Both the position numbers and the translations under genes were made by a program. A stretch of 64,000 nt of DNA from Aspidiotus rigidus (lineage: Eukaryota; Arthropoda; Insecta; Hemiptera; Diaspididae): contig JAVHKY010000013.1 of NCBI GenBank assembly GCA_035079385.1, forward strand, positions 5,146,001 through 5,210,000, in the 5' to 3' direction. Below, piece after piece: positions 45,061 to 57,299 of the stretch; the first letter of the stretch is position 1, and every line of letters starts with the position of its first letter. The notes beneath the pieces were generated by a model. That model made no database searches. It saw nothing but the letters and a program-made list of their open reading frames with translations, and had not been told where the DNA came from.

Positions 45061-47470
45061 TGCCTGATTTTGTTTGCAGACTGATGGTTTTCTTTCAAGA
45101 ATCTGATCGCGATTTTCGCTATCTTCTGATACGGTTATTGAATATGTATCTAGCGGTCTGAGAGAACGGTTCGCTTTTTGGAGGTTTAGAAGAATTGAGT
45201 TTTGGTACTACTAAGTTCATCTCAAGCATTCTTTCATTCTGTCGTCTCCAATGAGCTCACTTTCTTCTGGGCCCTTCATTAATAGCTGAAATTACATCAA
45301 TTACTTCAGTCGTTTTCATCAGTTACTGGAGCAGTACACCTCTTCTGAGCCCTTTACCCTGGTCTTCGGACAGGATTTCTCGACCTGTCAATAATCCCCA
45401 ATCAAGATTGTTCATATTTACTCGACTTCCGATCAGTTCAAATGGTAGAAATACTATTTTTATGATTAACAGCTGAAGAATTGTTGACCGTGATTTCGTC
45501 GTCCATCTATTCTATGTGATTGATATTTTCAATGCCGATTTCAAAAAATTTTGGAAATCCTGCTTTCTACCCAACAAAATTCTGCAGACTGTCCTGCTTT
45601 TTCAAATCTTTTCATTGTTCTCTGACTGAAGTGAATTGATTTCTTAGTCTTTTTCTACTTTTATTATCAGATCGAGATAGATTTTCCGTAGAACAAAAAA
45701 TTTTATGATAATATTATTTTCCATTAAAAAATGTGAAAAAATGTCATTTCATTAAGGTGACCGAGAAACAATTTAAAAGGATCGAAATGGAAGAAAATCT
45801 CGTCACAATAGCCAACAAATAACGAATGGTTGAGTTTGAACGACGAACGGAAAATGTAGTTAATTAAAGGTCGGATAAACAAACAGTGAGATTGAAAGAT
45901 GATTATTGCGAAAATAAACGAGGGAAAAATTCAATTCAACCAAAGTTGATGAATTTTATTTAAAAAAATACGACGAAGTAATTTTTTTCTTCTACCGAAA
46001 GAAAAAAAAAACTCTCCAATTACTGTACTTTTATTTGATATTATTGCGTCCAAACACCGTCGCAGTGTTACGGAAACTATGAAATTTTTGCTCGGCTGGA
46101 AAGTACGTGTCCGCTCAATAAATTTCACGAATTCACGCGCAAATTTCTGTATAGAAAAATTTTTTTTAAGTTCTTCGATGTGCATTAATGTACACGTAAC
46201 ACCTACATCGAATATATTTTAGATGTTTCAGATTTGGAATAATTATTTCTTATTGTTTCTGGAAGCTCAGTATGACAGAGGGGAAGGGAGCTATTTAGTG
46301 AAGAACTTCTTTTTCCGATCTTGAGAATAGGAGTTTAGAAAGAGGTGGGAGCTATAGAGAGGTCGAAGAAATTTTCTTCTATCTAAAAATGAACTGGCCT
46401 TAGGTATATGTGGGGGAAGAAGCTACAATCTACTTTGGGGGATTTTGAACCATTTTTGAATTTTGAGCTGTATATATGTGAAATGAATAAAATTGGAAAA
46501 CAGTTTGCTGGTGGGTTGAACAAGAAGTACAATGAGAAGTGGGTCTCATAAAACCTTCATTAATGATTTATACGAGTATTACAATGAGAGTTAGAATATA
46601 GAGAAATTTTCTGTATCCTGTGATTCTTTTTCACAGACTCGACTGTCTGGGGGCACCTTATTGCTTGAATTCTCATCGACGCTTCTCACGTCATTTCTTT
46701 GTTGAGATACTGTTTACTGATCACCTAAATATTTCGAAAATCTATTTTTAATAACTTGTCCCCGTTTTACCTTGATTGACATTTCAATCTCGCAAAAGCA
46801 AGTTTCGTGATGAATTTTTTCATCTCTTCTCTCTAGGACATAGCCGGAAAATAGAGAATGTAAATTCTTAAAAGATCACTGTCTAATTCTTATTTTAACC
46901 CTCTGTTCAAACTTCAGAAATGAGTCTCCCCGAACGTAAGAAATTTGTATTTTAGTAAACGATGGGTAGAAAAGTGGGGGATCGTAAGAAATATCCATTG
47001 ACAAGTCTCGAAACTTGAATAAGTACTGCACCAAAAAAGTAACCCAATCATTGTTTTAAAAAGAGATTTATTAAGATAGTGACGTATAGGTACGTAGATA
47101 CGTTTTGTGCCAAGATCCGAAACGAAAAAACATCGAAAATCATTTGCATCAGATTTATCTTGTTCGGGGAATTATGCATCCGTCGATTGAATTCGCAAGT
47201 TTTTGACGTAAAATATTTGGTTATCGTCCAATTGCGAGGGACGAGACTGACCAAGAAATTTATTTGATACAAATGATTTAAAATTTAAAACTTAGTGCAA
47301 ATGGATATAATCTTGTACCTGTCACAGAACCTTAATATGCGCAAATCGGTAGCAGAAGAATTGAACTGACTCAAATCAAATGAATTCGGATTACCTATTT
47401 CTGATCTACGTAATTTCAATTCTGCTGTATACCATACAAGAAGAATCATCTTCAAAACGATCACGAGACA
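45061..47470. other. Non-coding, no recognised feature
   Basis: AT-rich. A-tracts near 46003-46012 and a mirrored pair of short frames at 47048-47272 are not supported as genes. Confidence 0.45.
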
Positions 47471-47474
47471 TAAA

Positions 47475-47750
47475 AGTTCCCCTTCTATCGTATGAGGCTC
47501 GAGATTCAAAATTATTCCAAGTCCCTCTCCTGTCATATATAGCTCGAGAGTTCCCCTCCTATCATGTATAGCTTAGAGGTCGAAATTGTTCTAAGTCCCT
47601 CTCCCATCATAAATAGCTCAAGAGTCGAAATTTTTCCTAGTCCCCCTCCCCGTGACGTCATAAAACTCGGACTGCTCGCGCTCACGGACGAAGATTTCCT
47701 GAAAGTACCCCACTCCCCTCCAACAAAAGGGATAGCGGGTTACCCGCTAA
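47475..47750 (+). mobile_element. Hairpin-ended minisatellite element, variant type, copy G (5' truncated)
   Basis: Contains about three to four minisatellite units (GTTCCCCTTCTATCGTATGA, then CTCGAGATTCAAAATTATTC, CCTCTCCTGTCATATATAGC and so on), a TGACGTCA at 47652-47659 and the text CCAACAAAAGGGATAGCGGG. It ends in the 15-bp hairpin AGCGGGTTACCCGCT (47734-47748) followed by AA. Copy F ends with the same text and hairpin. No head was found. Confidence 0.6.
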
Positions 47751-47769
47751 GATAAATTGTGTCTTGGGG

Positions 47770-48175
47770 GTCCCTTTATCATTTTGGCCCAAGGCCATCG
47801 CTCTCTTGACCCACCTTCCTCCTGAATCTCCTGCTGTTATATTATTTGAATCCCCTCTACTCCTCAAATGTAAATCCTGCCATACTTTTGGCCTAAGGCT
47901 GTGGCTCCCTTGCCCCACCTTGCCCCTAAAACCCCTGATATTAACCGAACGAATGAAATACTCAAAATGGTAAAACTAGGAGTAAACTAAACAAAGCATT
48001 TCTGTGGCTTTGTTTAGTTTACTCCTAGTTTTACCATTTTGAGTATTTCATTCGTTCGGTATGCTTGGCCATAACTTGCAGGACCGTATAAAACCCTGAT
48101 ATTAACTTATTTTAATTTCGTCCTACTCTTCAAATGTAAATCCTGTCATACTTTTGGCTGTCCAGTCTGTGATTA
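47770..48175. repeat. Tandem repeat of about 103 bp, interrupted by a PLE-derived insertion
   Basis: Successive related units begin near 47778 (ATCATTTTGGCCCAAGGCC), 47881 (CATACTTTTGGCCTAAGGC) and 48147 (CATACTTTTGGCTGTCCAG). Each of the complete units ends in CTCAAATGTAAATCCTG-like text. The second unit is split by the insertion at 47946-48094. No coding frame. Confidence 0.6.
47946..48094. mobile_element. Small PLE-derived inverted-repeat insertion with 12-bp direct repeats
   Basis: A near-perfect hairpin: arms of 53 bases (47945-47997 and 48007-48059) around a 9-base loop, followed by GTATGCTTGGCCATAACTTG and GGACCGTATAAAA. The same arm sequence and right terminus bound the larger PLE copy at 48537-49215. 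The insertion is flanked by CCTGATATTAAC on both sides (47934-47945 and 48095-48106), a probable target duplication that lies inside a tandem repeat unit. Confidence 0.75.
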
Positions 48176-48524
48176 TACTCGGAGCGCCCCTGTTTTTCTC
48201 CTCTATCTGCCTACTTACTATTGATAGGTTGTTTTTTATTCCTGCGACATCGCGTACGCGTAAGGCACAGATGCATCGTTCTTTTTCTAAACCCTGTTTT
48301 CACACTTCGTCCCTTTCTCAGTTTGTTGAAAAATTTTTGTACAATGGTTTCTGGAAGCTATGAACTTTCATTATACGCTTCAGCGTAGACATCTTGGCTC
48401 CTTTCACCGTGAGGCCAAGTCCAAATAATTGATGAACCTCTTTTTCCGCTGCTGTGGCGTTATGTCTTCATTTCTAAAGTTGTGCGACTTGTGATTTCTG
48501 CTGGATGCAATCGATCAGTGTATG
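48176..48524. other. Non-coding, no recognised feature
   Basis: Short stretch between the two PLE-derived insertions. No frames or repeats recognised. Confidence 0.4.
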
Positions 48525-48536
48525 AAGTACTTTCTT

Positions 48537-49215
48537 GAACGAATGGAATACTCAAAATAGTAAAACGAGGAGTAAACTAAACAAAGCCACAGAAATACGA
48601 TTACACACTGGAGCGCTTTCGATTAATAAACCATTGTCAACAGTGACATGAAAGCAACTGAAACCAATTACCGCTAGGAAGGAGAACATCCGACGAGATC
48701 ATGACTGAACCAGCGAGTCATCACGATGTGAATCATACTCATAAACTAATTCAATCAATCCCTCATCAGGTATGTACCTGTTTAGCACATTTAGGCTGTC
48801 GTTATTAAGGTGCCGAATAATTTCAATGTGCTCAAGCGCCGTTCGTTTGAAGTACGAGTTCTCTCTGTGGAGGAGGGTCTCGGACCCCTCTTTATAGCAG
48901 TGACCACTGGTAATGAGATGGTCCGCAAAAGCCGACTCCCCCAATTTCTTTTTCTCCCAAGCTTTCTTATGCTCGTCAATTCTAATTTTAAGTTGACGGC
49001 CAGTCTCGCCTATGTATATCCCTTTACAATCATTACAATTCACCTTGTAGACACCACTTTTTTCGAGCAATGTTGACAATGGTTTATTAATCGAAAGCGC
49101 TCCAGTGTGTAATCGTATTTCTGTGGCTTTGTTTAGTTTACTCCTCGTTTTACTATTTTGAGTATTCCATTCGTTCAGTATGCTTGGCCATAAATTGCAG
49201 GACCGTATAAAATCT
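48537..49215 (-). mobile_element. Truncated Penelope-like element with 106-bp inverted repeats
   Basis: Perfect inverted repeats of 106 bases (48536-48641 and 49072-49177) flank a fragment that codes on the minus strand for the C-terminal PLE endonuclease. The right end carries GTATGCTTGGCCATAAATTG and GGACCGTATAAAA, shared with the small copy at 47946. AAGTACTTTCTT occurs at both edges (48525-48536 and 49216-49227), a 12-bp probable target duplication. PLEs are known for terminal repeats in direct or inverted arrangement. The reverse transcriptase is missing. Confidence 0.85.
48699..49079 (-). CDS. PLE GIY-YIG endonuclease C-terminal domain (partial)
   Basis: 127-codon frame without stops: KSGVYKVNCNDCKGIYIGET, GRQLKIRIDEHKKAWEKKKL, GESAFADHLITSGHCYKEGS, then ALEHIEIIRHLNND and a C-terminal tail. 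It matches the GIY-YIG nuclease of PLEs: GVY and YIG tyrosines, GRxxKxRxxEH with its arginine and a CxxC insertion. The catalytic glutamate expected later in the fold could be the E of the ALEHIEI block. Known role: target cleavage during retrotransposition. Only the last third of the PLE protein is present, and the first codons fall in the inverted repeat. The open frame suggests recent insertion, but without a reverse transcriptase it cannot mobilise itself. Confidence 0.85.
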   Translation of the reverse strand: MSTLLEKSGVYKVNCNDCKGIYIGETGRQLKIRIDEHKKAWEKKKLGESAFADHLITSGHCYKEGSETLLHRENSYFKRTALEHIEIIRHLNNDSLNVLNRYIPDEGLIELVYEYDSHRDDSLVQS

Positions 49216-49227
49216 AAGTACTTTCTT

Positions 49228-52200
49228 CTTGGATACTTCTACTTTTCCACATTAAATTGCGATGAAATCTCGACACATGTTCGGTAGAGTGCGTGTAAAT
49301 AAATCGAAATGTCAAGTTCGATGCGTATTTGAAGGCAGCGCCTAAGTATGGTTGAGTTATGAGTTTTGGTCGAAGTATTTATACGACGAGAACGTCGCAA
49401 AAAATTATTTTTAACCGTATCCGAGATCTCAATGACTTGTATTCTTGCACGTTCCTTATTTTGTGAGGAACTCTTTTAAATGTACCTACAACTTTACTGG
49501 GGACTTACCTTAAGGATTGGTTGAACCGCAAAAAAAAAAAAAACACGTTCTCGAGAATACAGCTGTTACATTCTGGTATTGGGGTGTACTCCGGAGACTC
49601 ATAAGAGCACGCACCTCGGAAAAAATCTAGCAAAACGAAAAATTCTCACTCTCTGTTTGCCCTGTGGAAATATCTATAAAAGAAGAAGTACTATAAATTC
49701 GCAAACCACGTTTTCACTTCGTGAGACGGAATAGTTTTCGTCGAAAATTAAAAGAAAAACGAATTACTGACAAAAATTTTTTCCATTTCCTGTTTAATCG
49801 TTCGCAAACGGCGAGCGAGCGTTATATATTATGTGTATTACGTTTTGAAAATAACTTGGAAAATAAATTGAAAATTACTAACAGCGAGTTTCTCAAAACG
49901 CTATAGGATTATTCGGAAAGCGGCGACACGATACGTTATGACGATAAGACGCGTCTTATCATCTTTCTTTCGATGCCTCCTCAGAACGCCGCAAACGGCA
50001 ACTTGTTAAGCACGAAGCGAAAATAATTCGCGACATCGCCATGTTAAGGTTTCGCCCTGTCTTTCTGTTGTTGCGTGGGGGTGGGGTGATGATTTGCGAT
50101 AATGTATTTCTGTCTTGGAATATGATATTCAAACTACTAGCTGATATCACCCGGTCTTAGATCGCAAATATGTATTTTCGTCTCAAATACGACGTACACG
50201 ATACGAAAGGGAATATTATACTGCTAAGGTGCCATAGATGGTGAGATATGAATCCCATTTCTCTCTGTGCCATTGCGGTTGAAATATTATATAGTCAGAT
50301 CAATCGTCACAGAGGACTGGTATCGTAGTTTGTTGGTACGTTCTCCTTTTTTATGTTCGTGAAATAGGATATTCTTGTTCCTCGGGGAGGCAATCGTGTG
50401 AGGATTCACGCCTGTTGCTAGCCACCATTACTTACCTATCAAACGATAGTATGTCTTATTCAGTCTTTTAATGTGACGTAACACCATGGTGGAGAGGCTT
50501 AACTAAAGCTTTATAACATTCGCGAAGTATTTAGTGAACGAATGCTCTTGACTCCGAGAATGAGATAGCGGGCCGCCGTTCAACTTGAACCTTTACACCG
50601 CAATCATTCATCACGAGAGGGTTCGAATTCTGATCGGGAAACGAATACTCGCGGTCGGATTCGACAGTTTCATTCATTTGTTTTTAATCCAAATTTACTT
50701 TACCTTTGTTTATAGTCAGAAAATAAGAGTCCAAGCTCCTCCAACCAATCGAATTTTTGGGTGGAAATTTATTGAATTGATATTTGTGCTGGATTGTGCC
50801 ACTGTTTTTCCTCTGTTTGTGCTGCTCTCACTTCCCTCCAACCGCGAAGACGAGCTGCGGGCATGTGAGTCTTCCATTTCCACTTTCGGCCCCGAAAAGT
50901 GCTGAGTCGTTTGGTTGTACCGGTCTTTCTCCCTTTGGACGGTGTAGGGGCGGTTCAGAATATGCCAAACTTAATTTAGATTTTTAATCGAAAATCAGCA
51001 GAATCGTGCTGTTCTTCTCGTTTATCATGGCATCTTAAGAGGGGGACCATGTAGCTTTCTTTTCATTTTTCGGAAGTCGTTTTCGCTAGGTCTGTGTTGA
51101 AACATCTCGCCCCAAGAGACTCGGAGACTGTGAACTCCTTTTTCAATTTGTTGCAGCCGTTTTAATGGCATACCGTTTTTTGCATCGTATAGAACAATTT
51201 TTCTCCTCTTCTAGTTCTAATAACTTATTCCAATTTTGGTCGCCCAAAAATGTATTCAATCGTTTATGCTACGCACTTCACTGTTATTTTTTATGTTGTC
51301 CGAGTGAAAGATATTTACCTCTGGTTATTCTAACTGTGAGAAGTAATTATTGTTCTGAGGGCGCTGAAAAATAATTTTCATCCCCAACGAGAAGGAATCT
51401 CGCAATATTATTTACCTTCACGATTTTTCAAGTGTCATTTTTATTTCCACGCGACAAGATACAAAATCTATTTCCGATTTTTCTACTCGACGCCAAATCA
51501 AGTGTAAATAGGTCACTTAGACTTTCGGATTACACGTATATTGACACGAAAAATTCTATGCTTATACGGGTATGGTAACAGTTCATTCTTCATACGACCC
51601 GCTCTGTTCGTCAATGATAAACACGTGAAAAAGATGTGCTATTTTTCTATCATTGTCACAGGGCGATCAATAATAGTGTATTCTTCCCAGTAAGATTGGA
51701 TAATACTACTTTTATCCAATTATAATTTCTAAAAAATTGAAATTTCGTAACTATACAACGAAAGCTTGATTCTTGCACGAGTAAAACTTTGTGATAACAT
51801 GACTTGTATCCCATTATCAACATCATCGAAAACTCTTTACGCGCGTTCACGGAAGATAATTAAGGCACTTCCTACTCGTCCCACGTCGAACTAGACTCGA
51901 AAGGACGGGTCGGGTATCGTAATAATAGAGTTCTGTAAGGCCTTTATAATGTGCTCTGCATAAACGGTAACATGACGTTTTCATCCTCGTCTAATAGAAT
52001 TTTACTTTGAATGATACCTGTAGCTCGCTAGCCATCATCGCACTCGACGTTTTCACGTAGTGTTATACTTCGTAATGTGGAAGCTGCGAGGAAACTTTTG
52101 TCCGTTGGCTTACGACAAACAAGAAAGTTGACCCACTTTGTGTCGACGTGGTGAAAATTAAACGGTTTATCCTCGAATCGATGAAGGAAAGTCTTTCGTC

Positions 52201-53500
52201 CACGTTTGAAGCGGTTGAGAAGCGAGATTCTGGCCAAAAATCAAATTAGAAAACTCGTTGCTGTGTGCCTCGCGAGAGCGTTGTCTGAGATGGCTGCATT
52301 TCAACTTCATTATTTTCAGTGAAACTGAAACTTTGATGTGCACATTGTAGTGGATCTTATCAAACCTTGAAACACGTTATTAATTTACTTGTCCCCATGA
52401 CTATGTTTCAGTGGATTGTGTACTCCTCTTGTTCATACTTTCAAGAGAGAGGAAAGAGATAGAAGTGATTTATGAGTCGCTGACTATGGCTTAGGTTGTT
52501 TTAATATTAAAGCATACGTTTTAGAGTTTGTTCTCAGTAAGAAAAGGGTACACATGCATTCCAAATAATAACACGGTATTAGCAATAATACTGAGCCCTA
52601 TTACACTTTGAGAATTGAGGAATATACTTGTATTCTGAGTTCTTGTAGCTTTGAACACAATGATGGACTCAGTCAGCAATCAGCATGTACTTGGGAAGTA
52701 AAAGTGTATAAGGTGGATCAGAATAATATTACCACTTTCAGGTAAGAGTTTATGATCCTTATATTGGGCTTCGCATTTTGCCTAGTTTAGCCTAATAACA
52801 CACAGTACTAGTATTCAGTCACTCGCCTCAGCCCACCTTGCTTCAGTTAAACCTCTCTTAACGTTCTTCAAACTATTGCTTAAGTTGTGCTTTCAGTCTA
52901 ATTCAGCTGCTTAAGCAGTGTTTGTAGCCTAATTAAGCCTCTTCAACATTATTTCCATGCTGATATGATGTGAGTCGGCCTAATTTAGCGCTTTCAGCTT
53001 AGTTTAGTCCCCTTGAATGTTATTACTATTCTGATATACTATATATTGTCATCAACCCGCATGTGATCAGTCCCACCCTAACTGCCGTCATCACCCCTTA
53101 GCCTGAACTTTTTTGTGACGTCATTCTTGCGTTACAAATTTTATGTGAACAATTTTCGCAGGTACTTCCCTCAGTAAATGCACATCCATAATATCGAAAA
53201 AGCAGATGAGGAAGTGGAAAACTTTGAAATCTATGAAAGAACAGTATGAGCCAAAGTTTGTTGATTGAAAGAAGACAAGGAGCAGAACAGGCAATGTGAA
53301 TAGGAGATGTTTTAAAGGTTTACAATGTGAACTTCAATAAAGGACAGTACAAGCTCAATAAACTTGGAAAAATTTTACTTCTTCTCTTGAGCTAAATATG
53401 ATCGGAGAGGAATGATGAGAGGGGGACTTAGATTTATTTAATGATTTCATTTATTTATTCAGTTTCTTTCTTTATGATAGGAAGGCTATATATCTCGCAG
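49228..53500. other. Non-coding, no firm feature
   Basis: An A-tract is near 49530-49543. A frame at 50784-50860 runs into CGGGCAT/GTGAGT, a good donor, but has no ATG and no recognised content. 52770-53060 repeats AGCCTAATT and CTTAAG-like words (GCCTAATAACAC, GCCTAATTAAGCCTC, GGCCTAATTTAGC). A GCGGGCCGCC CpG-rich spot is at 50568. No gene is supported. Confidence 0.4.
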
Positions 53501-55021
53501 ATCAAAATTCTAACAGGGAACGTGTAAAGGGACATGAAAAATTTTGAATTCTTGTCCTAATTTATGATAAGAGGAAATTTTGGAAAATTGGTGTTTTCTC
53601 AATTCAGTCCCGACTATCCTGGAGGTCGAGTTGGTAATGCGTTTTTTTAATAGTAGTTTCCCCAATAGGCCTATAAACAAAATTCCCTTCATTCCTTGTT
53701 TAACATCATTAAGGAAGCCTCTATTTTTTATGGGAGGGAAGGGAATCTTTACAAAGACGTCAATTGCACAATGTTTCAATCTGGAATCCACAGAAAGGAG
53801 ACAGATGTAGAAGTGGATGATAGTGATTGCAGTAGTGAATAAATGCGCTGATTTGGGGAATTAGAAGAATGTGAGTCCGCTATATCCAGGAAAGATGAGA
53901 GTGATCACTTAGCAGTAGACATTTCAGCTGGGGGTGAGAAGAGGGAGATCTGGGGAGATCTGTGTATGGCGTTTTGTTTGGTAGTGGAAGTGGAGGTAGA
54001 ATTTTTCAATCAACGACTGGTAATGACTCCTTGGATTGAGTACGCGTATCCTGTTATGGGCCCGAATTTAGATCCGTCGGGAAAGGAGGTCTGGTAGGTC
54101 GGGAAATTGGTATCGAGATAATGTTTCTAATTAGTTGTCGGTATATTATAGTGTTAAGAGTTTGGAGATTATCAGTTAGATCGAGTAGGGTATCTGAAGG
54201 AGGGTTTAACTGTGGAGAAGTGGGTGATATGATAGGGATAGATGGTTCAATTTGTTTGAGGTGATTGAATAGTTGAGATTCAAGAGAAAGAAGGAGAAAA
54301 TTATGTCGGCAGAGTGCGGGTGCGTAGATAGGAAGCTGAGTGAATTGAGCTGTGAATGTAAGAAAATTGGCAGTGAGAGTTGGGAAGCGGCACTAAAGGA
54401 TGAAGATACCAGTTTCAATGCAGAGACTGAGAGTAGGGCTAGATCATTGTGCGCCGAGGGCTTCATTTGCTTCAAAAGCGAATATATTGATGGACGGAAA
54501 AGAGTTTATCACTAAAAAAGAACAGATGATTTTGAGTTTTTTCCTTTCTCACTGGAGTCAGATGAGTAGAAGAGTGTCAAGGGGGTGGTTACAGCTTAAT
54601 ATGATGTACGCATATGATCAGTAACGGGATGTGATCCTTGCAGATGAATTTCTTCTTTGGTGAGTGAGGTGTCACAGTGACCATTATGAATAAGTTTGAG
54701 TCAACAATTGGTTGATATATAGTTTTGGGTTACAATGCGGGCAGTAGGATCACAAGTCATGCGAGAGTAAATGAATTTTATAGATCCAGTGAGTTGAGAA
54801 AGTTTCTCAGGGTGTGGTGGCAATCAAAGAACATACAGGATAAGCAATGAGGATGGAAGAAGCTCTGAAGGAGGGGCAGAGATTAAAGAATCGATGGGGT
54901 AACAGTTGAGAATGAGTAGTTGGACACCTGAGGAGAGATCGCCGAACCTTAAGAAATTAAAGGCTTGGTGTAGGTACTTATAGAGGTTCCGTCCAAAGGA
55001 CGGGCATTTCTGCTTGAACAT
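53501..55021 (-). pseudogene. Non-LTR retrotransposon remnant: reverse transcriptase end and RNase H
   Basis: Minus-strand pieces in shifting frames follow the order of a Jockey/I-type element. FLRFGDLSSGVQLLILN (54824-55021) resembles the thumb region, then AHNDLALLSVSALKLVSSSF (54206-54475). 54060-54260 gives PPSDTLLDLTDNLQTLNTII followed by DGSKFGPITGYAYSIQGVIT, the RNase H start. 53800-53860 gives RIYSLLQSLS and SVSFLWIPD, the RNase H end. The family resembles the elements at 20311 and 25499, but the sequence is more eroded. Boundaries are approximate and it is inactive. Confidence 0.65.
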
Positions 55022-57102
55022 TATAACGGGTAAGTGACGCTCGCGTCAACTTGCGTCAAGGGTGACTAGCGTAATATCATACGTTGCTTCTGCAACTATC
55101 CAACTTTCATCCTTCATTTATTCAAAAATGGAGCACCGTAACGAAATTTTTAACAGAACACTATTTATGTATTTTTTTACGCTCTACAATTTTCGTCTTC
55201 TGATATTTCTGCACAAAACCGATATTCACCCTGAAAATCAGGAAAAACCAATCCGGACCACACTTTTTTACCCCCTAGGGATAATGCGCACCTCATATCG
55301 AGCGTGACTTTTACAGGTCTCATACTTGTTTTCCTACTTGAAGGAAAAATGAAAATACCAGAATATAATTGAATACTAAGTCTTCTAAGCGAATTTATAT
55401 CACTTGCGAGTTCGCATACACGAGTTGTTTACTTTAATAGCGGTCTTTTCCGCGATGTTTTCCTACGCCAAATACAACGTGCACTGTTTTACCCTGATAC
55501 AGCAATACGACGACCAATTTTTCACTTATCTTTTCGCGGAAACCTTCGCTTCAAGCTTACGTTTGTGTTTCAATGATCGAATCTCACCACCTTCCCGTGA
55601 AAGTAAATCGTTTTCAACTCCTACAATAACTATAAGTGATGTTGAGTATAGGATCAAACCATAGTTTATTTACCCGTGTAGAGTTTTCCTCATCGAAAGA
55701 CAAAAAAAAAAAAAAAATGAAGAAACAAAGGAGAAAGAAAGTGAGAAAAGAGAAAAAAAATTGAAACAATAAACCTAGCTCGTATCGTATTTCGAACATT
55801 TTGAAAGATTATCCTCGTAATTCACTTTTGCCGGAGGTTTAAACAATATGTAGCGTAGTTTCAAAGCGCACACGTATTTTTAGAAAGAAAATTTTTCAAT
55901 TATATTATCCTCGAATTTTAGACCCGCCAGAAAGACAATACCGCGTGATACATTTTCATGCATCTCCTTTATCTGCATGAAATTAATATTCTATTATTTT
56001 ACGAATCTTTTCTTCGGAAGATATTTTTACTGTCGCGCTCCAGTTTCTCATCCTTCTTTTATCTTTATATTTTCGTATTTCATTTCCTTCTTGGTGCTAC
56101 ACTGTATCGCCTTTACTTTTAAGTTAATCGCACTTCATCACCAAGAGCTCAAAAGAAGTCATTTTTGTACCTTTTACTAAAACGGAATGCAATATTATAC
56201 TTTGTTAAGCGGAATGTCAAATTAAAAGTCGCGTAAACAAGTCGAGTTGAAATCATACACCGAGTTTTTATCGCGCGTAATTCGAAATTGAAAGACGCGC
56301 CACTTGAATTTGTAACGAATGATGCCAAACCATAAATAAGAAATATTGCACCCGAGACGAAGTGTTCGTGCTCTGTTAGATCCGGAAAATTTAATTAATG
56401 ATGAACACTTCATACATAGGTGGTATGTACAATGTAAACACACACACATTCCTTGATGTCTTGCGGCATACTGCTATGCAACAGAGCGACCTTGCTTCTG
56501 TTCGCGAGGACTCATCATTTTAAAAGCCTCTTTCACCTTTCTCGTCAGCAGCGATGCCATACAGAAGGGCTGTACCATGCTTGGAGGAAAAATGCCTCTA
56601 AAATAACTATAATGAACTAGCTTAAATGATTATACCCTTTAATTGAGACATTATGTCTTCATAATGATGCACGTTCAATTTCTCGAGCTTTCAATTTTCT
56701 CTCCTCGGCGGGAATTCTTGTCTAATCTACCACTAGGATCTGCCCGTGTGTGACCTTTTCTCGTTAATTGAGCTTTCTCCACCTGCATTAGCGAAGTCGT
56801 CGGATGCAAATGATCCAATCCCCAACAATTTTTGTTTCGTGTGTTATTCTTCGGTGTCACATCTTGAAAGAAGATTCCCTGGGTCAATATTTTGAAGTAA
56901 TCTCTAAAAAACCGCTAATTAATGACGTCATCAAAACATTCACTTTCATCATAGGTATTAGATCCCCATGCCCCAGACATATTATTAGATCCTATTTCTC
57001 CTGTGGATCTTGAAATTTGAAAATGTCTGATGTTCCACTGTCCCTATAAAATTTGAAGCATATTATATAAATCTAGTTTTGACTTTCAGTATGTTCCCTA
57101 AT
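55022..57102. other. Non-coding, no recognised feature
   Basis: An A-tract lies at 55704-55718. Frames at 55062-55664 and 55977-56180 are short with no domains. Nothing else is seen. Confidence 0.45.
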
Positions 57103-57159
57103 ATATGTTTAGCTAAATATAATATACAAAAATTTACAAACCACGCAAAATAAAATAAT

Positions 57160-57205
57160 TACAAAGTATGAGAACTTTCGGTTAAACAACCATCATCAGA
57201 TAATA
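57160..57205 (-). ncRNA. Hammerhead-ribozyme-like motif in PLE terminus
   Basis: On the minus strand: CTGATGA (57193-57199), a bulged T, stem GGTT-GTTT-AACC, GAAA (57176-57179), then a 3-bp AGT/ACT stem with a short loop. This is the order of the hammerhead core (CUGANGA, stem II, GAAA, stem III). Hammerheads with very short stem III are known from PLE terminal repeats. The T between CTGATGA and stem II is unpaired, and stem I is weak, so activity is uncertain. Confidence 0.4.
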
Positions 57206-57299
57206 CAGAACACGAACTAAAAGAACAGAAAGGAGAAATGAGAAATGAAAAAAGGTACAATCACTATCGAGGTCAGTGGTGACAGGAAACCGAGATGAA

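Noticed and set aside
48810..49076. 88-codon plus-strand frame
   Set aside because: It is antisense to the PLE GIY-YIG frame.
48060..49215. Hammerhead motif in the PLE copies at 48-49 kb
   Set aside because: Neither strand of the termini carries CTGATGA followed by a stem and GAAA.
50605..50640. tRNA-like B box (GGGTTCGAATTC)
   Set aside because: No A box or cloverleaf could be drawn upstream.
50784..50860. Signal-peptide-like exon ending at a GTGAGT donor
   Set aside because: There is no ATG, a stop lies just upstream, and no acceptor was found.
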